A stretch of DNA of 64,000 nt from Lamellibrachia columna (taxonomy: Eukaryota > Annelida > Polychaeta > Sabellida > Siboglinidae): the NCBI GenBank assembly GCA_963662155.1, contig OY759270.1, positions 8,036,461-8,100,460 on the forward strand. The letters run 5' to 3'. Shown in pieces: positions 36,075 through 45,910 of this stretch. The translations under genes were made by a program, and so were the position numbers. Under the pieces are notes generated by a model. That model did not search any database, had not been told where the DNA came from, and saw only the letters and a list, made by a program, of their open reading frames with translations. How positions within the stretch are numbered: position 1 is the first letter of the stretch; each line of letters opens with the position of its first letter.

Positions 36075-36273
36075 CGCCAGGGGGCGTTCTAGGGTTATGG
36101 ATAGGGTTACGGGTCCCGCCAGGGGGCGCGCGGGCTACCCAGAAGGCTGTGAGGCTGCGCGCGCATGAATTTGAAATAAAAATAAAAATTAAATTTTAAA
36201 ATAAAATTAACATTAAATTCAGTCGCCAGGGGCGCTCTAGACGATTAGGGTTAGCTCCAGTCGCCAGGGGGCG
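36075..36273 (+). promoter_or_regulatory. cluster of four CTCF-core-like motifs
   Basis: cgccagggggcg occurs at 36075, 36117 and 36262, and a shortened cgccaggggcgct at 36224. The CAGGGGGCGC core matches the central part of the bilaterian CTCF consensus, although two flanking positions differ. The motifs sit in an otherwise AT-rich block with a repeated tacccagaaggct. They may instead be copies of a repeat. Confidence 0.3.
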
Positions 36274-36365
36274 CTAACGATACCCAGAAGGCTCTGCGAC
36301 CGGAAACGGAAGTTCCCTCCCATACTGGTCCCCTCTTTGGCTCGGTCATTCCTGCACTATAACTA

Positions 36366-37150
36366 CTTACGCATTAAGAACTGCGATTGACGACAGAGAA
36401 GGACTAACCCTAACCAGACGCAGAAGCTCCAGACATCCTGCCTCACATCTCTCTGACCTGGATTACGCCGATGACATCGTTCTGTTCGCTGACACGATAC
36501 AAGAAGCAGCACTTTTACTTCATAAAGTGGAAAGTACTTCCAAATCTACTGGACTATTTCTCAACCCAAGCAAAACAAAGTACACCCGTATCAATCCCTC
36601 TGCTAATGATAGCGTTCACTCATCAGATGGGAGTCAAATTGAGAAAGTAGAGGTTTTTAAATATCTCAGATCCTACACAAACTCTCAGCATGACATCCAG
36701 TGCAGAAAAGAACAGGCATGGGCAGCAGTTCACGCCCTTGACAAAGTTTGGGGAGCGCCAATCTGCAAACTCACCAAACCGAAGATTTTCATGACGATGG
36801 TTGAACCGATCGTGATATATGGATGCGATTCGTGGTCACTAACGCAATTAGTAAAAATGCACTGGATGGCACCTACACAAGAATGCTGCAGAACATTCTA
36901 AATGTGTCATGGCGCCACCACATGACCAACAAAGAACTGTACGGCTCCGTCCCACGGATAACCACCATCGTGAGACAACGGCGTCTTCGTCTGGCAGGTC
37001 ATGTGATGCCCTCGGAGAAGAGATCGACCAACAACTACTCTACAAAACATACTAGAGAAAGACAAGAACCTCAGCGAGACAAATCTAATAGCGGTAATGA
37101 AGAACCGAAACCTCTGGAAAGAAATCATCATGTCACCACATTAAGTGGAT
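36366..37150 (+). pseudogene. LINE reverse-transcriptase fragment (3' end)
   Basis: SDLDYADDIVLFADT is the catalytic YADD box of non-LTR reverse transcriptases. It is followed by TGLFLNPSKTKY, the thumb-like VFKYLRSYTNSQHDI, MVEPIVIYGCDSW, and after a frameshift at about 36860 WRHHMTNKELYG and RRLRLAGHVMPSE. The order and wording fit the C-terminal half of RTE/CR1-like ORF2. The 5' part, including the endonuclease, is absent, as expected for a 5'-truncated insertion. Confidence 0.85.
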
Positions 37151-37156
37151 GATATA

Positions 37157-37159
37157 AGC

Positions 37160-37204
<45 letters not shown>

Positions 37205-37205
37205 T
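37157..37205 (+). repeat. (AAGT)n tail of the LINE
   Basis: About eleven aagt units directly after the LINE ORF. A similar, shorter aagtaaagtaagt tail follows the LINE at 57420-58017. Microsatellite 3' tails are typical of several LINE clades. Confidence 0.85.
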
Positions 37206-38172
37206 GTAGTTTTATTTGTACAAGTATTACACTTCTTCTTTCCTTTGTTAAAGTTAATGATAAAATAATGATTCTTTCATTGTTTCATTCAACTAGATTT
37301 TGAAATAAATTTCTATAAGAGGTTTATGTGATGATGCAATTGCGTAGTAACAACATTTGAATAGGACATGACAGCCATGAAATGTTAACCAGTGGTTTGG
37401 TGACGTCATAGTAACCCACTGTGATGGTGTATACAGGTGCAAGTTTCAAGGAGCAGCAGCGACTTGAGTAGACCATAGTCTGTGGAGTAGACAGATCTAA
37501 ACTACGATCTTAATAAGAACATGAAACAAATCTGCTATTTTAATATTTATATAAGTAACTGAGTAGTTAGTTTGTCTACATTTACTTATGAATTTATTTA
37601 AATTTTAATCCATATGGCGATGGTAAATAATATGAAGCTGCTATAAATTGATTGTTAGTAAACGTCAAAATTATACTATTATTTTTGGTACGTCTGTAGT
37701 GGTTTCTTTTATATTTGGGTAATTACATTAATATCCTTAGTGTGTTGATATTAAGTATACGGAAAAAATCATCCCCCGGACGGATAACTAGGTATTTCGT
37801 ATTTAAGTTTTTTTTAGGATACATAATATTGTCATAGAAATATCCATCTATGCCTTTGTACTTGATGCTGCCCGTCAATATTTCTCGAAATTGCGATCTA
37901 ATGCTGGCAGCTATAGTAGCGTCTATTGACGCCTTGCCCTTGTATTACGTAAATCTGGACAATCGAAGAAAAGACGCATGACGTTGTCAACAATTGAACG
38001 TAATCATTTTCACAGCGTTGCGGATAATATGCACGTAATAATTGCATCGGAATTGTTCGTAGGAAACGTAATACCGATGTGAATTTCGAAACAAATAAAA
38101 CTGAGACGAGCTGACTCTGGGGTCGTATAAGGAACCCTGAAAGTGTGTCGCCCGAAATGCAAAGCGTCTAAG
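37206..38172. other. mostly non-coding; weak LINE C-terminal echo on minus strand
   Basis: On the minus strand at about 37992-37930 MRLFFDCPDLRNTRAR resembles the H-x-L-x-x-C-P-x-x-x-x-x-R end of some LINE ORF2 proteins, then stops accumulate. Nothing else is seen. The Gypsy element at 38178 was inserted here. Confidence 0.3.
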
Positions 38173-38177
38173 AGGTA

Positions 38178-38329
38178 TGTAATATCCTGGACTATGTTGC
38201 ATGATTGAGTAGGCACTCATGGGTGAGTTGGCTAGAGCACTGTACCGATGTAGACAGCCGTTCAAATAAACATTACAGTTAGTTGAAAAGCTAGCCTTAT
38301 TATACTGAACCCAGAAAGAGAACTTTACA
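38178..38329 (+). repeat. 5' LTR of the Gypsy element
   Basis: Starts TGTAATATCCTGG, ends AACTTTACA. Contains aataaa at 38265-38270 as a probable polyadenylation signal. Confidence 0.96.
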
Positions 38330-38347
38330 TGGTGGCAGCGGTTCGAT
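38330..38347 (+). promoter_or_regulatory. primer binding site
   Basis: tggtggcagcggttcgat immediately after the LTR. The TGG start pairs with a tRNA CCA end. The exact tRNA was not identified. Confidence 0.75.
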
Positions 38348-38612
38348 GCAAAGAAAGCACGCATGGACCACGTAAGAACATTGAATGTCAAACTAACTTG
38401 AAATATGCGATTGTTGTGCCACGAAGGCAGCATAGCGAATGAAGTAAAATGAAGCCGAACTATTTTCACGTACAGCACACTGCAGTAGAGACGTCCATCG
38501 CTAGAAAAGCAGGCGTATGAATACATTGAAAGCTACAAAAGTAAAGCGGCACATACAACGAAAAGCGTGACGCGACAAAAGCGAAGAAGTGTGATGATCT
38601 ACGCTATACGTA

Positions 38613-41396
38613 ATGCTCGTCGACGCACGACTGACTGGCTACTGCGACCACGGAATAATGTCTGACCATCCACGAATGGACTGGTCTAACGCAGACCTAG
38701 CTGGAACATTCAAACTGTTCAAGCAAAAATGTGAAATATACTTCAATGTAAAAGACACAAAAGTCGACAAAATGGTCAACCATATACTGCTATATGCCGG
38801 TGATGAAGGTATAAAAATATACAATTCGTGGAACTTATCAGATAGTGATAGAACAGATCCATCACTGGTGTGGGAAAAATTCCAAGCACACATTGAGCCC
38901 AAAGTAAACTTTAGGGTGCAACGTTTTTATCTACAGAAATACAGTCAGGCAGGAGGTGAATCAATCGATGATTACGTCACACGGTGCAAGCTGCAAGCGC
39001 AAAAATGCAAATTTAATCAAGCTGAAGCAGAGGAAAGACTCATTGAACAGTTGATCATTGGCACTAACATTGCAGAGCTACAAAAAGAGCTATTGGGTCA
39101 TGACGATAAACTCACGCTAGAAAAAGCACTGGACATAGGGCGCACAACAGAAGCGTCAATAAGTCACATGACGCAGCTGCAAAGCGTACAGTCGAATCAC
39201 ACCAACGTGCACTATGTCCGCGCAGCCAATCCCAGTAAAGGCTGTCGATTCTGTGGGAGGGCTCACCTAAAAGAGGACAGATGCCCAGCATACGGTTCCA
39301 ACTGTAAGAAATGTGGCGGCAGAAATCATTGGCAGGCGGTGTGTAAGAAGTCTGATGGGGGTCAAGGTCAACCTAAAAGGGGGAGAGGACAGCATGTCGT
39401 CAGAGCGCGATCCAAGACAAGACGCGAATGGCACAGCGACGGGGCATCCGCAGCATACAGGCGGAAGCGAGACGTCCACGCTGTAGGTCTGCAGAGAGGA
39501 TACGCGGAGCCACAAGACAAATTGGAAGCACAATTTGAACACCTGAGCTTCGCATCATTGACGACAAACGGCACTACAATGGATACACGCGACGAAGTAT
39601 TCGCCAATCTCGACATCAAACTGCCCAATATACGCAAGGGGCAAACAGCAGACCTGAAGGTCAAAGTGGACACAGGGGCCCAAGGGAACATACTCCCGCT
39701 GAGGGTATTCAGGAAGATGTTCCCTGACGCGATAACTGGACAACACCCGACACATGGAACGTTGATGCCGCGAGACCACACGATCTTGTCTGCTTATAAC
39801 GGTACACGAATTCCACAGTATGGAACAATCCAATTGGCATGTCGATATCAGCAGAGCGATTGGGTGGACGCCGAATTCTTTGTGGCAGACACAGAAGGTC
39901 CAGCAATCCTAGGACTACCAAACTCTCGCCAACTACGACTCGTGACTCTACACTGCGCCATAGAGAAGAATACGATCAGTCAACAAGCCGATCCGATTGG
40001 GTCAACGCAAGTGCTGAAGCAGACGTACCCAGATCGCTTCGACACCTTGGGAAACTTCCCAGGAACATATCACATCGTGACAGACCCAGACGTGCAGCCA
40101 GTGATACACGCGCCAAGGAAGTGTCCGATTCAACTGAAGGAGGAGCTCCAGAAAGCGCTAGACAAGATGGTGCAAGATAAAGTCATCAAGCGAGTCACCG
40201 AACCAACAGAGTGGGTATCTAGTCTGGCATTCTCGCGCAAGAAGGACGGTTCGTTGAGGATATGCCTGGATCCCAAGGATCTCAACCGAGCCATAAGGAG
40301 ATGCCACCACAAGACACCGACACTTGAAGAAATCACTCACAAGTTCACAGGCGCGAAGCACTTCTCAAAGCTAGATGCAAAGAACGGCTATTGGTCAGTG
40401 AAACTGGACCATGAAAGCAGCCTTCTGACGACCTTTAACAGTCCCTTTGGCAGGTACTGCTTCACAAGAATGCCGTTTGGTCTCGTCATGTCGCAAGACG
40501 TGTTCCAGCAGAAGATGGACGCGATCCTCGACAACTGTCCCGGGACGGTCGGCATAGCTGATGACGTCGCCGTATTTGGACGCACAGAGGCGGAGCATGA
40601 CGCCAACCTACGGAATCTCATGAGCGTTGCCCGTGAGTACGGCTTGGTGTTCAACAGCAAGAAGTGTGTGGTGAAGGCATCACAGATCAGCTTCTTTGGT
40701 ATTTTGTATGACGACAAGGGCGCTCACCCAGACCCGAAGAAGGTGGAGGACATTCAGATGATCCCAGCTCCAACGAACAGAACGGAACTGCAGGAGTTCT
40801 TGGGAATCGTCACATACATGGGCCCGTTCGTACCCAACTTGTCGCAGAACACGGCAATGTTGCGCGACCTACTGAAGAAAGACGTCGAATACCAGTGGTC
40901 ACAGATGCACCAAAAAGTCTTCGATAAGGTCAAGTCCTCGATATGCGCTGAGACGACACTCGCGTATTTTGACTGTGATAAAGACTATACAATACAAGTT
41001 GATGCGTCAGGAAGAGGATTGGGAGCTGTCCTGTTACAGGAAGGAAGACCAATCGCATACGCTTCCAAGAGCCTGACAGACACCGAAAAGCGGTACGCCA
41101 ACATAGAACGAGAACTACTCGCTGTTGTGTTTGGCGCAGAACGTTTCAGAACATACGTGTATGGCAAACACTTCGTAGTTGAGAGCGACCACAAGCCTTT
41201 GGAAATGATTCAGCTGAAGAACTTGATGGCAGCCCCACCTAGACTGCAAAGGATGCTACTGAGGATTCAGCACTATGACATCACTATCAAGTACAGGCCA
41301 GGAAAGGAGTTGCTCCTAGCCGACGGGTTGTCGAGACTGTCAAACCCTCGAAGTAGAGAAGAAATTGACCTCGATGTGATGGTCAGCATGGTGTAG
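38613..41396 (+). CDS. Gypsy Gag-Pol (Gag, protease, RT, RNase H)
   Basis: The frame opens at M1 (38613); the second Met, MSDHPRMDW (38661), may be the real start. Residues 1-200: Gag/retrotransposon capsid with NFRVQRFYLQKYSQ. About 210-245: paired zinc knuckles (CRFCGRAHLKEDRC, CKKCGGRNHWQAVC). About 352: protease VKVDTGAQGNILP. About 550-650: RT with LDPKDLNRAI, FSKLDAKNGYW, RMPFGL and catalytic IADD. About 790-880: RNase H with IQVDASGRGLG, NIERELLA and ESDHKPLE, then the typical YRPGKELLLADGLSR. Gag and Pol are fused in one frame, as in many Mag elements. Translation ends at TAG 41394-41396, but the same frame continues directly into integrase, so the stop looks like a single nonsense change. 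Confidence 0.95.
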   Translation: MLVDARLTGYCDHGIMSDHPRMDWSNADLAGTFKLFKQKCEIYFNVKDTKVDKMVNHILLYAGDEGIKIYNSWNLSDSDRTDPSLVWEKFQAHIEPKVNFRVQRFYLQKYSQAGGESIDDYVTRCKLQAQKCKFNQAEAEERLIEQLIIGTNIAELQKELLGHDDKLTLEKALDIGRTTEASISHMTQLQSVQSNHTNVHYVRAANPSKGCRFCGRAHLKEDRCPAYGSNCKKCGGRNHWQAVCKKSDGGQGQPKRGRGQHVVRARSKTRREWHSDGASAAYRRKRDVHAVGLQRGYAEPQDKLEAQFEHLSFASLTTNGTTMDTRDEVFANLDIKLPNIRKGQTADLKVKVDTGAQGNILPLRVFRKMFPDAITGQHPTHGTLMPRDHTILSAYNGTRIPQYGTIQLACRYQQSDWVDAEFFVADTEGPAILGLPNSRQLRLVTLHCAIEKNTISQQADPIGSTQVLKQTYPDRFDTLGNFPGTYHIVTDPDVQPVIHAPRKCPIQLKEELQKALDKMVQDKVIKRVTEPTEWVSSLAFSRKKDGSLRICLDPKDLNRAIRRCHHKTPTLEEITHKFTGAKHFSKLDAKNGYWSVKLDHESSLLTTFNSPFGRYCFTRMPFGLVMSQDVFQQKMDAILDNCPGTVGIADDVAVFGRTEAEHDANLRNLMSVAREYGLVFNSKKCVVKASQISFFGILYDDKGAHPDPKKVEDIQMIPAPTNRTELQEFLGIVTYMGPFVPNLSQNTAMLRDLLKKDVEYQWSQMHQKVFDKVKSSICAETTLAYFDCDKDYTIQVDASGRGLGAVLLQEGRPIAYASKSLTDTEKRYANIERELLAVVFGAERFRTYVYGKHFVVESDHKPLEMIQLKNLMAAPPRLQRMLLRIQHYDITIKYRPGKELLLADGLSRLSNPRSREEIDLDVMVSMV

Positions 41397-42713
41397 TTCT
41401 CGAACAACAAGATACTGGAACTGCGAAGGGAGACGGACACGGACACGATTCTCCGCGACTTACAAGAAGTCATCATCAGAATTTGGCCAAAGACGCGTGC
41501 CGACATCCCGATAATTTTGCGACCATTCTGGTGCTACCGTGATGAGCTCTCGGTAGAGGACGGAGTCATCCTGAAAGGCGAGCGTGTAGTTATACCACAA
41601 AGTATGCAGGCGGACGTGATCCAGCGCATACACGCCGGTCATCAAGGCATCGAGAAATGCAAGATGCGGGCGAGAACTAGCGTCTTCTGGAATGGCATCA
41701 ACAATGACCTTGAGGACGTAGTGAAGAGATGTGCCGTGTGTCAGGAACACCAGCACACCAATCCCAGAGAGACACTGTTGCCGCACGAGTTGCCAACACG
41801 ATCGTGGCAGATCCTGGGGACAGATATGTTCCACTACAACAACTCGGAGTATTTAATAGTAGTTGATTATTACTCCAAGTTTCCGTTTGTACGCAAGATG
41901 CCGACACCGTGTACCAGTCACGCGGTAGTAGCGGCAACGGCAGACATATTCTCAGAACACGGGGTTCCAGAGAAGGTCGTGAGCGACAACGGACAACACT
42001 ACGATTGCGTCAACTACAAGAAGTTCGCACAGGAATGGGGATTCGAGCATGTGACAAGTTCTCCTCACTTCCCACAGTCAAATGGATTTGTTGAGCGCAC
42101 CATACAGACGGTCAAGCGCACTCTTCTGAAGGCGAAGGAGAGCAACATGAATCCATGCAAGGCGATGCTGTGCTTGAGGACGACGCCTCTCGATCATCAT
42201 CTACCGTCACCCAGCGAACTGTTGTACGCACGGAAGTTGAAAGGCGACCTCCCCATCCAGATTCGCAACCCGTTGACGCGTAGAGACGACATCTACAGGC
42301 GACTGCAGGAGCGCCAGGACACGCAGAAGACGTTTCACGACGCGCACGCGCACGACATGTCACAATTGACGGCAGGGCAACATGTGCGCATACAAGACCA
42401 AGCGTCTGGCCGGTGGCAGAAAGCCACTGTAACAGCGACCTGCGAAGAGCCGCGGTCGTACCTAGTCGAGGCGCAGAACGGTCGCATCCTGAGGCGCAAT
42501 CGACGTCAGTTACAAACGACACCATCGCCAAGAAGGGTACACTTCGCAGACGAAACACTGACAGCGGTAGGCGGCGATGACACACCCCGCGCACAGCCCA
42601 CAACAACGGGGCAACACGATGAGCACACGAGAAGAGCTGACGACGCGACGCAACTGGCATACCGAACGCGGTCTGGCAGAGCTGTCAAGCAGCCGGACAG
42701 GCTTGACCTGTAA
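41397..42713 (+). CDS. Gypsy integrase and C-terminal tail (same frame after TAG)
   Basis: Open in the same frame from 41397; the first ATG-initiated form starts at 41517. It carries the H-H-C-C zinc finger (RIHAGHQGIEKC ... CAVCQEH), the catalytic core with GTDMFHYN, VVSDNGQHYD and SNGFVERTIQ (D, D, E), and a basic C-terminal region ending YRTRSGRAVKQP. Inserts the cDNA into host chromosomes. Because it lacks its own good start and continues gag-pol exactly, it is the 3' part of one interrupted polyprotein, not a separate gene. Confidence 0.93.
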   Translation, partial: FSNNKILELRRETDTDTILRDLQEVIIRIWPKTRADIPIILRPFWCYRDELSVEDGVILKGERVVIPQSMQADVIQRIHAGHQGIEKCKMRARTSVFWNGINNDLEDVVKRCAVCQEHQHTNPRETLLPHELPTRSWQILGTDMFHYNNSEYLIVVDYYSKFPFVRKMPTPCTSHAVVAATADIFSEHGVPEKVVSDNGQHYDCVNYKKFAQEWGFEHVTSSPHFPQSNGFVERTIQTVKRTLLKAKESNMNPCKAMLCLRTTPLDHHLPSPSELLYARKLKGDLPIQIRNPLTRRDDIYRRLQERQDTQKTFHDAHAHDMSQLTAGQHVRIQDQASGRWQKATVTATCEEPRSYLVEAQNGRILRRNRRQLQTTPSPRRVHFADETLTAVGGDDTPRAQPTTTGQHDEHTRRADDATQLAYRTRSGRAVKQPDRLDL

Positions 42714-42832
42714 CTATTTAGAATAGTGTGCCATACTAGAATAGTTGTGCCATACTAGAATAGGTGCGCCATATTAGAATAATACAATACATGCAGAGAC
42801 AATAAGTTATAGTTTACTGTTCTTGTTCACTA

Positions 42833-42847
42833 TGTTAAAAAGGGGGA
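42833..42847 (+). promoter_or_regulatory. polypurine tract
   Basis: ttaaaaagggggatg abuts the 3' LTR; this primes plus-strand synthesis. Confidence 0.85.
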
Positions 42848-42999
42848 TGTAATATCCTGGACTATGTTGCATGATTGAGTAGGCACTCATGTGTGAGTTG
42901 GCTAGAGCACTATACCGATGTAGACAGCCGTTCAAATAAACATTACAGTTAGTTGAAAAGCTAGCCTTATTATACTGAACCCAGAAAGAGAACTTTACA
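42848..42999 (+). repeat. 3' LTR of the Gypsy element
   Basis: 152 bases, two differences from the 5' LTR, followed by target duplication AGGTA. Confidence 0.96.
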
Positions 43000-43004
43000 A
43001 GGTA

Positions 43005-44591
43005 TAGCATACATATTCAAGATAAATTAGAATAAGGTTAGTAACGAAATCCACCATTGTATTAAACCGGGTCATTCTGGCATCATCAGCCGTAAAAATA
43101 AAACGCGTGTATTCAATAAGTCTTCTTCCCGTGTTCGTCAACATGTAAGTAGTACATGCAACGCGTATTGACGTGATTTTATGTGCTCCAAAGGTCGATG
43201 CTTCCGTCAGACATTCGCGGCATCAGCCAGTCATCAATGGAAGACCAGAGTAAGATGACGGAGGACGACGAGAGCGCCACCTTGTTGACAGATATCGCGA
43301 TGGTGTCCAATATTATCCTTCACTATCAAATCACAGTTTCCATAATAATTCTAAGTATCTTACAAACTTGCTGGCGTCGCTTCTAGCATAGACAATTCCA
43401 GCGAGGGTGGTGCCAAGCTAGTCACAGCGAATGCAATCAAGCGTGCCCAGTCGAGTGCAGTCAAGCGTAGATCTTGGAGTGTCGATGGAGGAATCACAAG
43501 GAAGCTTCAGCGCGTCTTTTTGTCGGAAATCGTCGCCCAGACCGGACAATGAATAATTCTCAAAGAGGCAATCGGTGTATTTTACGTTATAAAATCGTGT
43601 GTTCACCGATGCATAATCGAATCAAGAATAATGCACCGACAATTATTGTCCTTGCACGTCAACACTCTTATCACGACACATGGGTATAATCACATTACCT
43701 TACTCGGTGAATGCATTCTGTTCAAACGAACATTGCTTCACATTTCCACGTCTCGGAGACAGTTTAACGATTTACTTGGCGATTTACTTCTGGAATAATC
43801 AACCGTCTCAAATGTCTGATTTATCTCAATTGTCTGACCAAAACATCCAGCGTCAGCTGTTTTGTACTTCTTCTATCACCAATAACAGTTGTCGTCTCAT
43901 AATAAATCAACCAATCAGTTTAGTGCTTACATAACTCACGTAGACCACGAAAAGGATTGGTTGCCTGTAGAACTTGCAAGTTGACTTGTGAAAAGTTAAG
44001 TAATAGTTGCACCAAAACACCCCAGTGTCAAACATTCAAATCAAATAATATCCTACACAAAATCTCCATCATATTAATCTACACAATACACACATAATGA
44101 TGGTGTGCACCAAAGTGCATCTCGTACAAGATTTATAACAGAAAAAGCACTTTACATATTTCCTTTATCTCGACTCAACCCAGTATCGAAAGTAAGAACG
44201 TAAACATGTATACTTTTCCATTATGCTGTTATCGACACAAATCAACAACGAGTTTTCCATGACATTTCGTTTATCCGTTAACTCGTTGTAACAAAGATTT
44301 TCCGAAATCTTGATTTTCCATTGGTCACTATAAACAAGCTGATTCTATACAACTCACACGATCTCCGATCTGTTTTTTTTTTGTGCGGTGGCGTCTTTTC
44401 GTTTCGATAATAATAGGTTTTTAACTAAACATAACTTTTCTAACAATTTGTTTGCACTCAATCGATGACATAGCTGTCATTGATCTATTATATCGATACA
44501 TTGCGCACAGTTTCTTCAGATTTTGTGTGAAAACGGTAACGGCGATTCACCTTTATGTACAAAACGTAGGCTGGAAACAGTCACCTTTCTG
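43005..44591. other. no certain gene
   Basis: A + strand frame at 43183-43386 (SSMEDQSKMTEDDESATLL then a hydrophobic stretch) and another at 43388-43549 (NAIKRAQSSAVKRRSW) look better than random, but the frames do not join and no family is recognised. The rest is AT-rich. Confidence 0.3.
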
Positions 44592-45910
44592 TCAGTCTTT
44601 GGTCGAATGACAGTATATATAATGTGCTCTTCCTCCTTGTTCCCTGATATACAGGGGTGAGGGTCTGGTAAAGTAATGTCGAGCCACTCTTTCTGTTCTT
44701 TCTTTCCATAGTTTCCTTACCAAGTGGCCTGACCATCTCATCCTTACCAAGTGGCCTGACCATCTCATCCTTACCAAGTGGCCTGACCATCTCATCCTGT
44801 CTCTCACCAATCTTCCTGTTAGGCTGCATTGCATCCCAACCTAATTCCTCGGGTGGTTCATCCTTCATCTGTCCACCCTCTTTGTCCTTGTTATTCGACG
44901 AACTCAGTTGTTCTCACAAACTTGCAGCTTCTGTTGTTGTTGTTCTGTCAACGCCACTGTCTCCAGACCATACAGGCATGCCGGTGTAACACACGGTCTC
45001 AGGACTTTCCCATTCAGCTTTTTCGAAAATTTTCTATCCAACATGACTCCCTCTACTATTCTCCAAGCATTCGCTCCCGCTTGTATCCGACGTCGCACCT
45101 CTACCTCTGAATGCCCATCCTCCGTAACTATTCTTCCAAGGTACACAAAGCCATCCACTTGCTTGATCTCCTTACCATCCAACCTGATATTCAACTCCTC
45201 TCTTTGGTGTCCAACCCACATCACTTATGTCTTCTCCAGGCTCATTCTCAGTCCGTGCTTCTTGAACAACCCCTTCCATTCCTCCAACACAACTGTAGGT
45301 CTGGTTTGCTCTCTGCTATTATGTCCAGATCGTCTGCGTACATAATCTTCCTGAGAACATCCTCCGTCCTGATCTTCCTGCTGATTAGTTCCATCATCAT
45401 GATAAACAGTAAAGGGCTAAGGGCACTTCCTTGCTTAAAACCAGTGTTAACTGGAAACTCTTCCGACAACCCAGATCCAACCACAACTCTTCCTTTTGTT
45501 CTCTCATACATTGCTTCCACCATCCTGGCTTCTGCTTCTGACACTCCCATCCATCTCACTGTTGCCGTCAACATCCCTCTTGGGACTGTGTCATAGGCCT
45601 TCTCCAGGTCCACAAATCCCACTGCCATTCTCCCTTGCGTCCCCAACCTCCTCTCTACCAGCTATCTTAATGCAAACATCCCACCAGTCATCCCTCTGCC
45701 CTTTCCGAATCCCTGTTGTTTTTCAACCAATTCTTGCTCTACTCTCTTTCGGATCCTCCCAACCAGGATTCTCTCTAGCAGCTTCATGATGTGACTTAGA
45801 AGTTTGATGTCTCGGTATTTCCGAGGCATCAAATATTTGAGTCTTGCACATATCCTTTCCTCTTCCATATTGGGACAATTGGTCTTGTCCGCCACTCCTC
45901 TCGTACTTTG
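44592..45910 (-). pseudogene. LINE reverse-transcriptase fragment, minus strand
   Basis: Read leftward from 45910: EWRTRPIVPIWKRKG, then YRDIKLLSHIMKLLERILV, QQGFGKGRGMTGG, VGFVDLEKAYDTVPRG, NTGFKQGSALSPLLF, RKIMYADDLDIIAES with the catalytic YADD, VDGFVYLGRIVTEDG, CVTPACLYGLETVAL and RMRWSGHLVRM. This is the RT and C-terminal part of an RTE-like ORF2. At least three frameshifts (near 45840, 45660 and 45250) break it. The endonuclease is missing; the fragment stops where the Tudor pseudogene begins. Confidence 0.88.
44727..44807 (-). repeat. 27-bp in-frame triplication in LINE C-terminus
   Basis: Three copies of ctcatccttaccaagtgg-type units, encoding Arg-Trp-Ser-Gly-His-Leu-Val-Arg-Met three times on the minus strand. 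The period is a multiple of 3. Confidence 0.9.

Larger units (their letters stand above)
38178..42999 (+). mobile_element. Ty3/Gypsy LTR retrotransposon, Mag-like, near-intact
   Basis: Complete structure: two 152-bp LTRs, a PBS directly after the 5' LTR, a gag-pol frame, a polypurine tract and a 5-bp target duplication AGGTA (38173-38177 and 43000-43004). The LTRs differ at two positions (38231 g / 42901 t and 38251 g / 42921 a by alignment), so the insertion is recent but not brand-new. Domain order is Gag, zinc knuckles, protease, RT, RNase H, integrase, without an env-like ORF. Short LTRs, knuckle spacing and one long gag-pol frame suggest the Mag lineage (inference). Confidence 0.96.

Noticed and set aside
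39267..40717. Antisense ORFs across the Gypsy gag-pol
   Set aside because: Shadows of the sense gag-pol frame, which has full domain support.
41517..42713. Stand-alone integrase gene
   Set aside because: It is in the same frame as gag-pol, separated by one TAG, inside one LTR element.
43183..43549. Two-exon membrane-protein gene
   Set aside because: The two plausible frames cannot be joined in phase by any GT-AG pair found, and no family was recognised.
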